Source of the DNA: Bettongia penicillata ogilbyi
Lineage: Eukaryota > Chordata > Mammalia > Diprotodontia > Potoroidae
Length of the DNA: 64,000 bases
Assembly (NCBI GenBank): GCA_023548195.1
Contig: JAJHZJ010000413.1
Span: forward strand, 15,783,941 to 15,847,940
Direction of reading: 5' to 3'
Positions 24,984 through 37,510 of the stretch are shown piece after piece (the first letter of the stretch is position 1; each line of letters opens with the position of its first letter). The position numbers were made by a program, and so were the translations under genes. The notes beneath the pieces are model-generated. The model ran no database searches and had not been told where the DNA came from. It worked only from the letters and a program-made list of their open reading frames with translations.

Positions 24984-25155
24984 GTCTATTCTCTGCCTCA
25001 ACAGTAACCTTGAACTTTCCATGCATGGAATCATATTGAGACATATAAACTATGTATTTGAGGTCAACGAAGAGGTCATTGATGGCCATAATGTCTACTA
25101 TGATGGGGTTGAATGCAGCCCTGCTCACCTGATTCTAATCCAAAACTATTTCTGC

Positions 25156-25839
25156 CGCAAGTATTCTTTTTTAGTAGACATTTTAAATTGAATTTCCTTG
25201 ATTCAGGAAAATGAGGTTTTAACACCTAATATTTCAAGCAAGACTCATGTCTCATGTGTAGTAACTAAGCCTTGATTTGAGTCCAGACTATAAATTATTT
25301 GAGAGAAGGGAGAATTATGTTCCTTATATTTCTTCTAAACTAAATTTGGCACAGTGCCCAATAAAGACTCAATAATTAATTTGATGTAATTGAAAATTTA
25401 TTGATTGGCTTCAGATATTATTAAGGATCATTGGTTAAAGGTTGATGTTGACTTACCTTGCCAACAATATCAGAGGATATGGACATAGATGGGAGAAGGA
25501 TGACTTTAAGCTATATTAAACACAAAACAAAACTTCTGACCAATAGTTATGGAAAGGAAAGTAATTTCTTCAGAGAGTAGGGATCATACTATTGTACATT
25601 TTTAGAGAAATTTGGAGAAAATTTTTTAGAGGAAACTAGGTGTCCCTTAACCATCCAAAAATGCTATAAGAAGAAAATACCCTTTTCTATTCTTTTCCTG
25701 TTTTTCCTCATTTGAACCAGGCTGATCTCAGTTTAAAAGCAACCATCTTTCCATCTTGTCTAATGGTTTGCAAAAATGGCATCAAGGGCACATTTGTAGA
25801 ACATTCAGATAACAATGGCAATCTGATAAATCCACCAAT
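25156..25839. other. Non-coding, with an L2-like 3' end at about 25285-25375
   Basis: Mostly unassigned. TTTGGCACAGTGCCCAATAAAG resembles the L2 terminal block (plus strand). Part of 25690-25840 may belong to the L1 that follows. Confidence 0.45.
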
Positions 25840-27118
25840 CCAAGGTTTTGGAGCAAGAACTCATCATTTGGCAAGAATTTCTAAGAAAACTGGAAAGCAG
25901 GCAGAAACTAGGCATACACCAATATTTCCCACTGTATACCAAGATAAGGTCAAAATGAGTCCATGAATAAATCATAAAAATGAATAAGTTAACCATCAGA
26001 TCTACTATGGGTGGTAGAAGAGTTTATAATGAAACAAGAGATAGAGTGGATCAGAAGAAGTAAAATTAATATTTTATATGAAATCAAAAAGTTTTTACAC
26101 AACTAAAACCAAGGTAGTAAAAATTAGAAAAAAAGAAGGAAAATGCGGCAGAGGGGTTATAACTAGTTACTCTAAAGAAGGCCTCATTTTTCAAAACTAC
26201 ATGGAACTGACTCAAGTGTATATAAAAAGCCATTCCCTATTTAATAAATGGTCAATGGATATGAACAGGCATTTTTCAAAAACAGAAATAAAAGTTATCC
26301 ATAGTTACAAGAAAAATGCTCTAAATTATTATTGATTAGTAAAATTCAAATTAAAACAACTCAGATACCAGCTAACACTTAATCAGACTGACTAACATGA
26401 TAAAAAAGAAAAAAAATGATGAAAGCTATAGGAAAAGTGAAAAAAATGGGACACTTATGCACTGTTTGTAGGGTTAAAAACTGGTCCAAGCATTGTGGAC
26501 AATTGTTCGCAACTACGCCCAAAGGACTATAAAATCAGACATACCCTTTGACCCAGCAAAACTACTACTATTGTATATCCCCCCAAAAAAAGATCAAAGA
26601 AAAAGGAAAATGGCCTATATGTGCAAAAATGTTTATAACAACATTTTTTTTTGTGGTGGCAGAAAATTGGAAATTAAGGGAATATCTATCAACTGGGGAA
26701 TGGTGGTACAAATTGTGGTATGTGATTGCGATGGAATTTTGTTGTACTGTAAGAAATGACATGTAGGATGGTTTCAGGAAAAAAAGGCTAAGAAGACATG
26801 AACTGATGAAAATAGAAGTGAACATAACCATGAGGACCTTGTACATGGTAATGATATGGTAACGATGTCAACTGTGAAAGATTTATTTAGCTACTCTATA
26901 CAATGATTCAAGACAATTTCAAGTACCGAGGATGAAAAAAGTTAAACTGGCAAATTTGGAATAGAGATTGAAGCATACTTTTCTACACTTTAAAAATATT
27001 CTCTGGCTTTTTTTTGGTAAAAGGATTAAATAGAAATATTTTGCTTGACTTCACATGTATAATTTACTTGTCTTCTCAATGAATGGGGGAGAGGCTAGAG
27101 GAAGACAATGTGGTAATT
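25840..27118 (+). mobile_element. L1 3' end, 5'-truncated
   Basis: Degraded ORF2 C-terminal sequence: AACTGGAAAGCAGGCAGAAAC and ACCAAGATAAGGTCAAAATG near 25890-25960. A later open part holds SDIPFDPAKLLLLYIPPK (26530-26600), the L1 motif around FDPA..LLG.YP. It is followed by an L1 3' region with ACATGTATAATTTACTTGTC. It ends at a TA/CA microsatellite. There is no 5' half. Confidence 0.8.
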
Positions 27119-27264
27119 TCAATATATACGTGTATATATACATATATGTATATATATACGTATTTATATACATATATATGTATACATATACACACACACA
27201 TATATATATACATATATATGTATACATACACACACACATATATAATACATACATATATATATAA
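27118..27264. repeat. (TATACA)n/(CA)n microsatellite at an L1 3' end
   Basis: A long impure TATACATA tract with short CA runs. It replaces the expected poly(A) tail of the L1 and may have grown from it. Confidence 0.9.
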
Positions 27265-28235
27265 AACCACAATGCCAACAACTTGGCAAGCAGTAGTTAT
27301 TACAGTTCCTGGAGTTGTTACTCATACCCCTATTACAATGCCCAGCTGGGTTCTCAGAGGGACAATGCTACATTTTGCCATGTTTCTAGGGGATCCTAAG
27401 GACCTAATGCCATGGCATCATTAGCTATAGCTAATGAACACCAATCAATTTGCTTCTTCAATTGATAGTTTATACCAATTCCCAGAGAATTAGTTCCCTT
27501 TATAAACAGATATTTACTTATATTATATGGGAAGGATAGTTGACACTACTATCATTCTCCTCCTAAATGAGGTATACATTTTCCCACAAGTAGATACAGT
27601 ATACAAGGAAAAGTGGTCTCATGTTTAAAGTATATGATAGAGTAAAGGTAGTAATATTCAACTCCTAGAATTCCTTTTTGTTGGAAGTCCTAGTTCCCCT
27701 CCCACGAGGCTTTCATAAAGTTTATAGGCATAGCTTTCTGCTACATGAAGTTTAGGATACAGCTTTCTTTCAAGGTCCTTAGAGTCCTAAAGCTGCCTTG
27801 AACTTGTCTTTAGGTTGTTCTCTGATCCCAGTGAAATTATTATTCGGTGCCAATGCTGTTGTGAGGACACTACTCAAATGTTGAAGATATATCCAAACAC
27901 TTTGACTCTCCAAAGTTTATTGAATCCTCTTCTCATCAAAGGGGAGATGGAGATTGAGGCTTTTCTCCTCCCTGCCCCCTTTTCCAATCAATTTCTTCTC
28001 AGAGATTCTTCAGCTGGAACTTTTCTCTCCTGGTTTACACTGGAATGAAGTCATTCAAAACGACTTTGAATTTTATCAAAGATCCACCATGGGTAACAGA
28101 GGACACCTTCATTTAATAACTCTAAGCATACTTAGTAGTGGTATCAAAGCTAGAGTGTCTTGTTAGTTACTTTAAGAGGGGTAGGGCAATGGGTTCAATC
28201 CACTCCTACTCTTAAAATAGAAAATTAATGCTTAT
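27265..28235. other. Non-coding, unassigned
   Basis: No recognised repeat and no convincing exon. Open frames near 27815-28166 have no domain features. Confidence 0.4.
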
Positions 28236-28347
28236 TGAATTTAATATATATGTGTGTATACCTAGATATATACACACATATGCACATACAGATATGCAAC
28301 ACACATCCATATTCTGTCGTGCACATGCACACACACACACACACAAT
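28236..28347. repeat. TATGTG/CA microsatellite
   Basis: Impure TATG, CATA and finally a pure CA run. Confidence 0.85.
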
Positions 28348-29879
28348 TTAGTTCCTGCAACCTGTTCATTTGGACAGGGGAAAATAATAATAATTATGAT
28401 AGTGATGATGAAAATAATTATTATAATTACTATTCCATATTTGAATGAAACTGATTTCTTTAGTATATGTACTGTCTCAGCTCATAAACTGTTACCTCAC
28501 CTTGCCTTCCACAGCTGTGTGATTCTTTTCCTCAAATTATATTGTTGGGGACACCCCAGAAGCAGAAGAGGTTTCCCTCTTTACCTACCTTTGAGACTTG
28601 AAATGCGGTAACCATAGCTACTAGCACTCACACAGCTCTGTTCGCCATTGCTTCCATGGGGCCAGACCAGTGCAAGACAACAGGGGTCCTGTCTCAGTAC
28701 TAATTAAATTACCAGTCACAGTCAAAGACACTATGGCAATAATTGCTAATTAATTACCAGGTTCCTATCTCAATTGTTACCAAACATTAGAAAAACAACT
28801 GACATTTACCTACTATGTAATTGCAAGTTTCCAAAACTTCAAAATGGTTACTTTTAATGTGTTTTTTGTAGTCCACAAATTAGGAATAAAGATAATTTAT
28901 TACAATTATAATTACTCATTAGACTAAAGGCAAATGTTTTCCATTGCATTTGAATCTATTAAAAGCATAGCAAAAATAAGTAGTTTTCTCGTTTCTCAAT
29001 TTGGTTTAGAAACTGTTGGTTTGGGCCTCTGTCCTCCTGTCAAAATTAGAACTAAATAATAGTATTATTTTCAAAACCCATTTTGTGAAAATGAATAATT
29101 AATCTTTTTGTGCATCTACAATTGCTAAATATAAATGAGAAGCTTATTTCTCAAAATAGATATAAGCATCTCTAGAAATTCCTAAATTCTATTGAATCAG
29201 GAAAGAATCAATATGATGAATTTCCCATGTCCCAATAATTGCTATTACAATAATGAAACTTTTTATTTGCTACTCAAATCAGTAGATGGTAAAAAAAATA
29301 AAAATCCTTGCTCTTCTAAGATGTCTGTGATGGATACATATAGACAGTGTGATTAAGAACATTTTATAGAAGAAAAAAAATAAAGAAAAACAAATACTTC
29401 AAAAACCAAACCATATGATTTCCTAGAAAATTATAAGAACCATTACTTTAGTTATTGAGAAACATACTTAAGTACGAGCAGTGTTTATTTCCAGAAGTGT
29501 TTTCTGGTCTAGATGTATAGAAGACTGAAGACAACAGGATAGTCAGATAATCAGAAGGGAGGAAAGAAATTTAGAGATTATATGAAGGGTGACTTCAGAC
29601 CTTCTGGTAGAATAACATTAATCTGGGGAAAAGAAGCATGAGTTAGATCATCTACCTGAAAATTAATTACATTAGATGTTGTATAAAACAACTTCAACAA
29701 AATCCATTTTTTTTCCATTTGCAAACTGTGTCTCAGGAATATTACTATTTTTTGCACGTCAGAAAGTCATGAGTCAGGACATTGTGGTTGAAATGTGACT
29801 GAGAAATACCTTCTGATACTGTCAATGTTGAAGAAAAGCCAAGAATAAGGGATGCAGAATCTCTCGAAAGATCATGGAA
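28348..29879. other. Non-coding, no repeat recognised
   Basis: About 1.5 kb without a recognised repeat. A short AATAATAATTATGAT-type run lies near 28383-28430. This is one of the longer repeat-poor stretches in the window. Confidence 0.4.
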
Positions 29880-30160
29880 AACTTGGTATAGTTACATTAA
29901 TGGATTCGGAGTCAGGAACACCTGAGATAAATTACTGTCTCCTGGATCTATGATGCTGAGCGATCCTGATTTTTTATATCCATGATCTATGTAGGCCATC
30001 ACAGCTTTGGGTTCCTTATCTATAAAATGGAAATAACCATAGTTTCTACCTCCTAAGACTGTTGAGAGGACAAAATAACATCGTAAATATAAAGTGCTGG
30101 GCAAAACTTAATGTACTAATAAGGTGGCAGCTTTTGTCATTATTATTATTATTAGATAAC
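29880..30160 (+). repeat. MIR/THER SINE, near full length, with (ATT)n end
   Basis: GATTCGGAGTCAGGAACACC, GGTTCCTTATCTATAAAATGG, CCTCCTAAGACTGTTGAGAGG and TATAAAGTGCTGGGCAAAAC run in sense order. A short ATT repeat follows at 30138-30155. Confidence 0.7.
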
Positions 30161-30297
30161 ATTAGACCCTTTTCTGCTCCTGGAGTTTCATCAACAATAT
30201 TATTGTTATTATTATCATATAACATTGTTAGGTAGCATTATTACTAGATAACATTTATGAGAAGATAACGGGATTTAGAATGATTTAAATTACTCAG

Positions 30298-30349
30298 ATA
30301 TAATAATAGTAGTAGCAGTAGCAGTGGCAGTAGTAGTAGTAGTAGTAGC

Positions 30350-30386
<37 letters not shown>

Positions 30387-30388
30387 AC
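30298..30388. repeat. (AGT)n trinucleotide microsatellite
   Basis: About 30 AGT units with early AGC and GGC variants. The reverse strand reads as poly-Leu in one frame, which is an artefact. Confidence 0.95.
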
Positions 30389-30589
30389 AGTAATTTCTTG
30401 AACTGTACAATAGGCCACAGATAGAACATTGAATGGAAAGAAGTAACAGCAAGATGGTGAGTTGTTTCACAGCTATTTGTATCTGAATTACCTAATCATA
30501 TTCAACTACCTCCAACTAAGGTCATTTAGAAGCTTTCTTCCTTTTGATTATTTCCCATTTATTCTGTATTTATGTCTTGTTTGTAAATA

Positions 30590-30700
30590 GGTGTTTGCAT
30601 TTTTTCTCCCTAGGTTAGAGTGTGAGCTCCTTTCTTTGTCTCTCCAGCACTTACTTAACATGGTGCTTGGCATGTGCTTAATAAATGATTATTGACCACC
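30590..30700 (+). repeat. L2 3' end
   Basis: TTAGAGTGTGAGCTCCTTTC, TTTGTCTCTCCAGCACTTA and CTTGGCATGTGCTTAATAAATG are the standard L2 terminal blocks. Confidence 0.7.
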
Positions 30701-31094
30701 TGCAAGTATTAAGGCACTGAACACAAGCAAGGAGACAGATGATGGAAGAAGACATTTTACTCGTTTGGCTAGAAGTGGAGTCTGAAATTTCATTATAAGG
30801 AAAATTTTAATGTCATTTGTGAACAGCAACAGAAGTTTTCCTCCAGTTCCTTTATAGTTCTTTTTATTTCCCTTAAAATAACTTCCTTTTAAACATGGTA
30901 CACACGTATCCCAGGTCTCTTAATCACCACCTGTAATTCTTCTTTAACTTATTCTCTTAGGGTTCCTGCAGAGCTGACCTACACTTGGAGGTCTATTGAT
31001 TTCAAAAAGAATTTATTCTCAGATCATCTCCACAAGATGCATGCCAAGATGATAGAATGGCCCTTAGATGCTCACCTACTTAAATACTTCAATT
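30701..31094. other. Non-coding, unassigned
   Basis: Nothing recognised. Confidence 0.4.
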
Positions 31095-31169
31095 AGAATG
31101 ATTAATCAAAGGAAATATATTGAAACAACTCAGAATGATTAATGAAAGGAAATATATTGAAACAAACTC
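31095..31169. repeat. 37/38-bp tandem duplication
   Basis: AGAATGATTAAT(C/G)AAAGG..CAA(A)CTC is present twice, at 31095-31131 and 31132-31169, with one substitution and one inserted base. The close match implies a fairly recent duplication. Confidence 0.9.
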
Positions 31170-31788
31170 AGATTTCAAAGAAAAGGGAAATGAAACAGGA
31201 GTGTATGAGACTCCTCTATGCATTGGTGGAAAATCTCCTGGTGCCATTGGAAGCTTAACTAGATTATAGTGACTAAAATATGGGGATTTGAACACGGCTT
31301 TCTAAACTTCAAACTCTCTTCTCTCAATCTTACGGGATCCTGTAAGGAGCAGGTGGTCAAAGTCCTGTAAGTCTTCCCCTCTTGTAGTATCATAAAGGTA
31401 TCAAAACATCCCCTGGGGTATCATTTTGCTCTATGACTCACCTCTGTTTCTGTTTAGTAATTCTTTGATATTGTCTTTTGCATCATTCAAGCAGATGCAA
31501 TCATTAGTAATGTACCTATACACAACTGACACATTTCTTTCCACTGGCCTTGAGTTTATTTGTCTTTTTGATTCTACCAAGATTATAGCATTTCTTGATT
31601 TGTTACCACACAGGATTACTGAGGAGGTACCAGCATCAAAGAGATGGACTTATGTGGCAGCTAGCAGTTTCGGAAAATTGGAAACACTATATTTTTCCCA
31701 AGTGTTAGCTAGCCAGATGCTTTTCTCTGATACAGTTTCTTGTTCAGCTCATCAGCTCATTGCCTGTCTACATCACCTGAAGTGCCTG
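31170..31788. other. Non-coding, unassigned
   Basis: The 168-codon plus frame at 31426-31932 starts in this stretch and runs into the CT/CA microsatellite. It has no recognisable domain. Confidence 0.4.
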
Positions 31789-31790
31789 AA

Positions 31791-31791
31791 G

Positions 31792-31825
<34 letters not shown>

Positions 31826-31828
31826 TCA

Positions 31829-31892
<64 letters not shown>
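31791..31892. repeat. (CT)n(CA)n compound microsatellite
   Basis: A pure CT run with TTTC interruptions passes into about 30 CA units. Confidence 0.97.
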
Positions 31893-31895
<3 letters not shown>

Positions 31896-32943
31896 CTGCA
31901 GCTTTCTTCTTCTGTTTCTCCCCCTTGGGTAATTAGAGTAAAGTAATGCTTTTCAGATTTCTGCAGATTTCACTAATTCATAGCTTGAGATTTGCTCCTT
32001 GATAGTAGAGATAGATTTTTTTTTTAAATTTGTATCAAGATCATCTTGCACAGTTCCTCACAAATGTGTGTAACAAATGTCTGTTGATTGATTATCAACA
32101 ATATATCCTGATGCTAACTCATTGATCGGGGAGTTCTTCCACAGGGTATCCGTTTTTTGAGTTTCCCGAGCCATTCTATTACTTTTGCTCCTAGCTCATT
32201 TCACTCTCTGACTTCCAGACCTTTCCCTAACTGTAGTTCCATTTCAGTTCTCCTTTAGGTTTTATCTTTCCCTATTTAGAATGTAAGTTCTTTAACAGTA
32301 AATTTCTTTTTAAATTTTTTTTAACTTGTAACTGTATTCCTTATACTTGATGATGCCTGCCACACAGAGATTGCTTAATCAGTATTTTATCTTTCTAAAT
32401 GGGATCTATAAAAAAGAGGTTTTGGAGAAATATACTTTCAGTGAGCAATCTTCCTCTTGTCAATACTTTCCATAAAATAGTTCCCATGTCAATGGTGAAC
32501 ATTTTGTATGAGTTCATATCACCCTACTTTACTGCTAGAACACAGTTCTCTTGACAATCCCTTCTGCCCTAGTATATTTTTATTGTATGCATGGGAAATA
32601 TCCTATTTAAGCAGAAGGTTGCTGTTTTCAATTTCCTTAAAGAAGTATATTTTTTTTAAATGGACAGATCACTGCATATGGAAACTATAAATGCCTTATA
32701 TCTAATCATACTCCTTTGGAGTATAACTATATAATTGAACCCTGGTTTAATATTCTTGGCCCAAAATAACTATCCTTGAATTTGAGCTTTATTAAAGGAT
32801 CTCAAAATTGCCATCATTTTTTAAGTTTCACTTTGCATGCCTGGACCTCTGAGGTTCTTTGCTTATTACTTGCATAAGCTGTTCCTAGCTAGAAAACAAT
32901 TCCTACTCTCTCTTCCCACCACAGGTAACTGAGACAGATTGCT
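31893..32943. other. Non-coding, with two L2-like 3' ends
   Basis: L2-like pieces lie at 32020-32095 (TGCACAGTTCCTCACAAATG, CAAATGTCTGTTGATTGATT) and at 32260-32395 (GAATGTAAGTTCTTTAACAG, TGCCTGCCACACAGAGATTG). Nothing else was recognised. Confidence 0.5.
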
Positions 32944-32944
32944 G

Positions 32945-32976
<32 letters not shown>

Positions 32977-33098
32977 CTTTTCTTTTCTTTTCTTTTCTTT
33001 TCTTTTCTTTTCTTTTCTTTTCTTTTCTTTTCTTTTCTTTTCTTTTCTTTTCTTTTCTTTTCTTTTTTCTTTCATCTTCCTTTCCTTTCTTTTTTTTA
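32944..33098. repeat. (TTTTC)n pentanucleotide microsatellite
   Basis: More than 20 nearly perfect TTTTC units, read as AAAAG on the minus strand. All purines fall on one strand. The Lys/Glu/Arg-rich minus frames across it are artefacts. Confidence 0.97.
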
Positions 33099-33954
33099 CT
33101 TAACTGTGATTTTAAATCTTTAAGATAGCTTGTTATTAAAATAGTAAAGGCCATAGATGAAGGCCATTCATTGTTATATTTAAGTGACATCTACTAGAGC
33201 AAGATTTTCCAAAAGTACCTAGACATACTTACTATTAACCTTCATCTGCACTTCACCACTGCTTGCTTGACCAACACTCTCTGAATAGATTTAGTCTGTC
33301 CTCCCCTCTCAGGACCAGCCTCATGGGAAGGAAATAAGTTGTATGCTCTGATATAAGAGAAGACTAAACTCTGAAAATAGATAGAAACTGGACCTCTGAT
33401 TTCATTTTGGTATAGGAATTTTCCATATGAATAAATTTTCTTTTTCAATGTAGGTCATCATCTTCTCTGTAACTTATAGAAAGTTACCTAAATCATAGAT
33501 GGATTAAGCGATAAGCTCAGGTGAACAAAACCAGTCATGTCAAAAGCAAAACTTGAACCTATGGCTTTTTAATTTTGAGGAGGTCTTTCCAAGCATTCAG
33601 CCGTGAAACCTTTCATCACGCCCCCACAATGAAAATAAAATGATGCAATGACTGATTATGATAACTTTATTATCAATGACCTCCTTGGGGCATAAATTTC
33701 ATAGTGAAATCTTTTGATTTAAAGAGTTTGACAGTTTCGTCACTTAATTTGCCAAATTCTAAACTGCTTTCTGCCATAGTTGTAATGATCCCCACCTCTA
33801 CATGCAAAAATTCCCCTTCCTTTTATCCCTTCAATTTCAATAGTCTTATCTTTCATCATCTTTGCTAACATGCTGGTCTAAAGTAAAACCTCAGAAAATG
33901 ATTTTCATTTTCCTTATGCAAAATTATTTAAAGCATTATTTCAAATGATAATAG
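33099..33954. other. Non-coding, unassigned
   Basis: Nothing recognised, apart from possible MIR wear near 33480-33580. Confidence 0.4.
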
Positions 33955-34560
33955 TTTACTATTCTCCTTTTCAGAACTATTTATTTCTTGACCATTTTTC
34001 TATCAGGGAGTTGCTTGTCATTACATTTATATACATGCAAATATACATATATAGATATTTTATAAGATATATACATATATACACACATATTCATATGTAT
34101 ATTTATTTTTCCTATATCTATATATATGCCTGGATAGAGGTTTTTATATCTTTGGTACCAAACTTATTTGAATAATTTGACACAAGTTTCTCCCGTTTCG
34201 GAATTTCTTTTCTTGACCAAGATGCATCAGTTTTGGTTGTATAAGTTTTCCAATTTGTTGTAATAAAAATTGTTTATTGTATCTTTTGTAATTAATTCTA
34301 TCCCTTGCTTCATTAAAAACAATCTTCTACCCATAACTATGTGGTCTGCTTCTCTTTTATTTTATTTTAATTATAGTTTCATATCCACCTTGAATCTTTA
34401 TGAAATATGGCATAAGATTTTGACCTAAGCATAATATCTTCAGACAGTTTTCCAGTTTTTCTAGCTTTTAAAAGTTGAATTCAGACTTATTTCCTAACTA
34501 ATTTGTTTTCATGTTTATTGAACTCTATTGTGCATTAAAGATAAGTACTGGAACTTAAAA
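33955..34560 (-). repeat. Old L1 fragment (ORF2 C-terminal region)
   Basis: Plus-strand pieces TGACCATTTTTCTATCAGGG, TTTTGTAATTAATTCTATCCC and TTGACCTAAGCATAATATC then CAGTTTTCCAGTTTTTCTAGC follow the antisense order of L1 ORF2. The better copy at 50443-51885 shows the same order. It carries a TA microsatellite at 34026-34128. Confidence 0.5.
34026..34128. repeat. TATACA/TATA low-complexity tract
   Basis: Impure TA-rich run within an old L1. Confidence 0.85.
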
Positions 34561-34787
34561 GTTCTTGGATGTCTGACTTCTTTTAAAGACTTATCCTATC
34601 AATTGGTAGATGATCAGTTTGAAGTGTTAATATTCAGGTGATACACTGAAATGTTAAATTAACCTAACGTTTTGAATAAGAAAAGCAGAATGACTAAACA
34701 AGAAAGCTAGGCAAAAAGCTGAGGTTATTAAAAGGCTGAGGGACTCTTTCAGGTTTATCTATAATAAAAATACTATATCACTGAACT

Positions 34788-35102
34788 TGTGTGTGTTCAT
34801 CCTTCATTGCCAAAGAAGACCATGCCATCAGAGAAATGATGACATAGCTTACACTTGACTTTGTTTTGAGTGAGGGAGGGCTTGTAGGTTACCAGCCTCA
34901 CTTCTCTTCCAGAGCCATCTGAATCCAGTGACCAGATATTCATCAGGATGACTGGAGATGACCCAGGTTGATGCAGTTGGGGTTAAGTGACTTGCCCAAG
35001 ATCACACAGCTAGTGAGTGTCAAGTGTCTGAGGTGAGATTTGAACTCAGGTCCTCCTGACTCCTGCACTGGTGCTCTATCCACTGCACCACCTAGCTGCC
35101 CA
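34788..35102 (-). repeat. Marsupial tRNA/CORE SINE with long tail, full length
   Basis: The plus strand reads TTGTGTGTGTTCATCCTTCA, AAAGAAGACCATGCCATCAG, AGTGAGGGAGGGCTTG, CCAGATATTCATCAGGATGA, the CORE CTTGCCCAAGATCACACAGC, TGAACTCAGGTCCTCCTGAC and ends CCACCTAGCTGCC. It is the best preserved copy of this family here and serves as a reference for the fragments at 3294 and 24897. Confidence 0.95.
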
Positions 35103-35129
35103 CTCACTACACTTAGAATTAAACAGAAA

Positions 35130-35330
35130 GTTCTTGGATTTGAGTTCTGACTTTACTGAGCATATGAGCTTCAGCAAGTCTGTCAAACTTAAATACCTTT
35201 AGTTTCCTCTTGATTAAATGAGTAACATAATACTACTTTTGAATACCTCACAGTGTTCTTAGATTCAAATGAAATAATCTATACGTGTGAAAAGTATCTT
35301 ATAAAAAACTGTAAATGCAAGCAGATAATG
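35130..35330 (+). repeat. MIR SINE
   Basis: TTGGATTTGAGTTCTGACTTT, TTTAGTTTCCTCTTGATTAAA, AATACCTCACAGTGTTCTTAG and GTGAAAAGTATCTTATAAAA give the MIR order in sense. Confidence 0.65.
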
Positions 35331-36529
35331 TACCAAACATTTCAATGGAAACTGCTAAAAGATTTTTTTTTTCTGTAAGAGATTTCGGTTCAGGTATATT
35401 AAATATACAATTCTTCTGAATGCCCAGAAGCACATGGTATATGGTATAAGGAACACTTGGAACAGTTCTAACCCCACTCTCAGGTGAATTATTACTTCTA
35501 TTATATAAGACTCTCTCCCCTCCCTTGTAATACTTACAAAGTCTTTCAACCATATCCTACCCCCTAGTGCTAATGTGGGCACTGAAGTAGATGTTGGCTA
35601 AAAAGTGTTCTTACCTTCTGCCCTGCTGGGAGCCTGATTTCCTGTTGTTTCTTAATGATTTTGTAGAACCTGATTTTTTGGAAGCCCCTTATTTTTTTCT
35701 TCTGTTTGTTTTTAATTTCTTCTGGTTGCTAAATCATCTCACATTAGCATTGCACCTGGCCAAGGTGAAATCACTTCTGAAGATCTAATAGCTCTTTGCA
35801 GAATACAATTTTCTGACAGACTTTCATTCATAGAAAAAAAAAGTATCATGAACTGGGAACATGAACAGAACATTCGTAGGTGAAACATGTGCAGGTAATT
35901 ATAGATATTTATATTCTGGTTAGCAGATTTGTGGGGCTTCTGTAATTTAGAATCTCTCCTTCAAAATAGTCAAGTATAAGTAGCCAAATTATATGGTGGT
36001 GCTGTGGGAATTGAAGGCTGCTTGGCAAATATCCAACCTTGCCCACACATTCTGAATACAACACATTTCAATTGAGGAGAGAACACCACTTGTTTCTTTA
36101 AATGCCACCCCCATTCACATGCTAATTTCTAAAGAGAGGCACAGATCTTTCCAGTGCATTAGTATCTTCTCTTTTACATGCAAAGGGGTTGCCCTCATTT
36201 GAGGATTTTATACATATAGGTACATTCATATTCACATTCATACCTGCACATACACATACATATGCATATGTATGTATTGTTCCCAAAAACACTTTATTTT
36301 TTTGAACATATGGATCTGTCAGTAGCACTGCTGACCTTCACAGCTACAAAGTTTTTGAAGTAATATGCTTAAAATTCTTAGAGTGAAGGTATTTGGACTT
36401 TTTTAGGGAAGGCTTTTAATTTTCCCTTCTCAAGCCTGCTTGCAACACAGTCCCTTTCAAAAAAAGGTGGGGTCATTGACAGAAGGGAATCTAATAGCCT
36501 TCATTGTGATGCAAAGTTGTCGTTTCTAT
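35331..36529. other. Non-coding, unassigned
   Basis: Nothing recognised beyond a short CATACATATG run near 36240-36270. The small open frames on both strands lack any family features. Confidence 0.4.
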
Positions 36530-36735
36530 GTAGTCAGAACTTCCTGATTTGACAGTGTCTTCTTACCTGCTGTGCCAGTTATTATATAGATTTTCTTGGT
36601 TAAGTGGGTAAAATAGTAATGGTATTGAATACCTCACAGTGATATTGTGAGATTCAAATTAGATAATCATTATGCATGAAACTACCTTATAAATTGGTAA
36701 ATTAAGGCAGATTTTTATTATAATACACTGTACAG
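36530..36735 (+). repeat. MIR SINE
   Basis: TTTCTTGGTTAAGTGGGTAAA, GAATACCTCACAGTGATATTG, GAGATTCAAATTAGATAATC and GAAACTACCTTATAAATTGG match the MIR distal half. Confidence 0.6.
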
Positions 36736-37257
36736 TATTATTAAGGGAAATTAATCGACAATACCCTCCCCCCAAAATACATAAATGAATGAATGAATGA
36801 ATAAATGAATAAGTAAATAAGACAAAGCAAGAAATATAAAGGCATTCATTCCATGGATGATCATGACAATTTTAGCATCTACATTTTACCCATCTGTGGG
36901 TTCTCCACTACTAAAAATTCTAAATTTTCTAGTCTGAAATGGTTTTTTTAATGTCAAAAAAATCCAGTTCACAACTAACCTAGTAATAAGCTTGTTCAAA
37001 TGTGACTAGGCAGGTTTTCAGATAACAAATAGTTTATCATGAAACAGTTTAGTGGCAACCTACTGAGCTTGTATCCATTGGCAAAGTATTTGAAAATCTA
37101 AATTATCTCCCTGTTACAATATGACACTTGAGTTAGAATGGCATTTCAGTGGAGATTTTATGAAAAACACACATATACAATATGCCTATATATATATACA
37201 TCTCAAATAAGGTTGATAAAATACCCAATTAATATCTCTTATATAAAGTTAGTAGAT
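36736..37257. other. Non-coding, with a short (GAAT)n run at 36782-36832
   Basis: ATGAATGAATGAATGAATAA is the only repeat seen. The rest is unassigned. Confidence 0.5.
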
Positions 37258-37260
37258 GAC

Positions 37261-37329
<69 letters not shown>

Positions 37330-37366
37330 CAGAGAGAGAAAGAGAGAGAGACAGATAGATAGATAT
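37258..37366. repeat. (GA)n microsatellite
   Basis: Pure GA with regular C substitutions (GACAGA), ending GATAGATAGATATG. The Ser/Leu frame on the minus strand is an artefact. Confidence 0.97.
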
Positions 37367-37389
37367 GCATGCATATGGAAAGTAACTGG

Positions 37390-37510
37390 AATGAAGTAGA
37401 TGAAGAAATAGCCTAAAAGTCCAGAAGACTTGCAATTAATACTTAGTCTGACATGTACTCATCAGGTGACTCTAGGTAAGAATTTAACCTCTTCATATTT
37501 TCAGGAAATT
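37390..37510 (+). repeat. MIR fragment
   Basis: CCTAAAAGTCCAGAAGACTTG, GTCTGACATGTACTCATCAGG and GACTCTAGGTAAGAATTTAAC then CCTCTTCATATTTTCAGG follow the proximal MIR order. Confidence 0.5.

Noticed and set aside
31426..31932. 168-codon plus-strand open frame
   Set aside because: Its C-terminal third is translated CT/CA microsatellite. The N-terminal part shows no family motif or splice context.
32866..33190. Lys/Glu/Arg-rich minus-strand frames
   Set aside because: Translation of the (TTTTC)n repeat.
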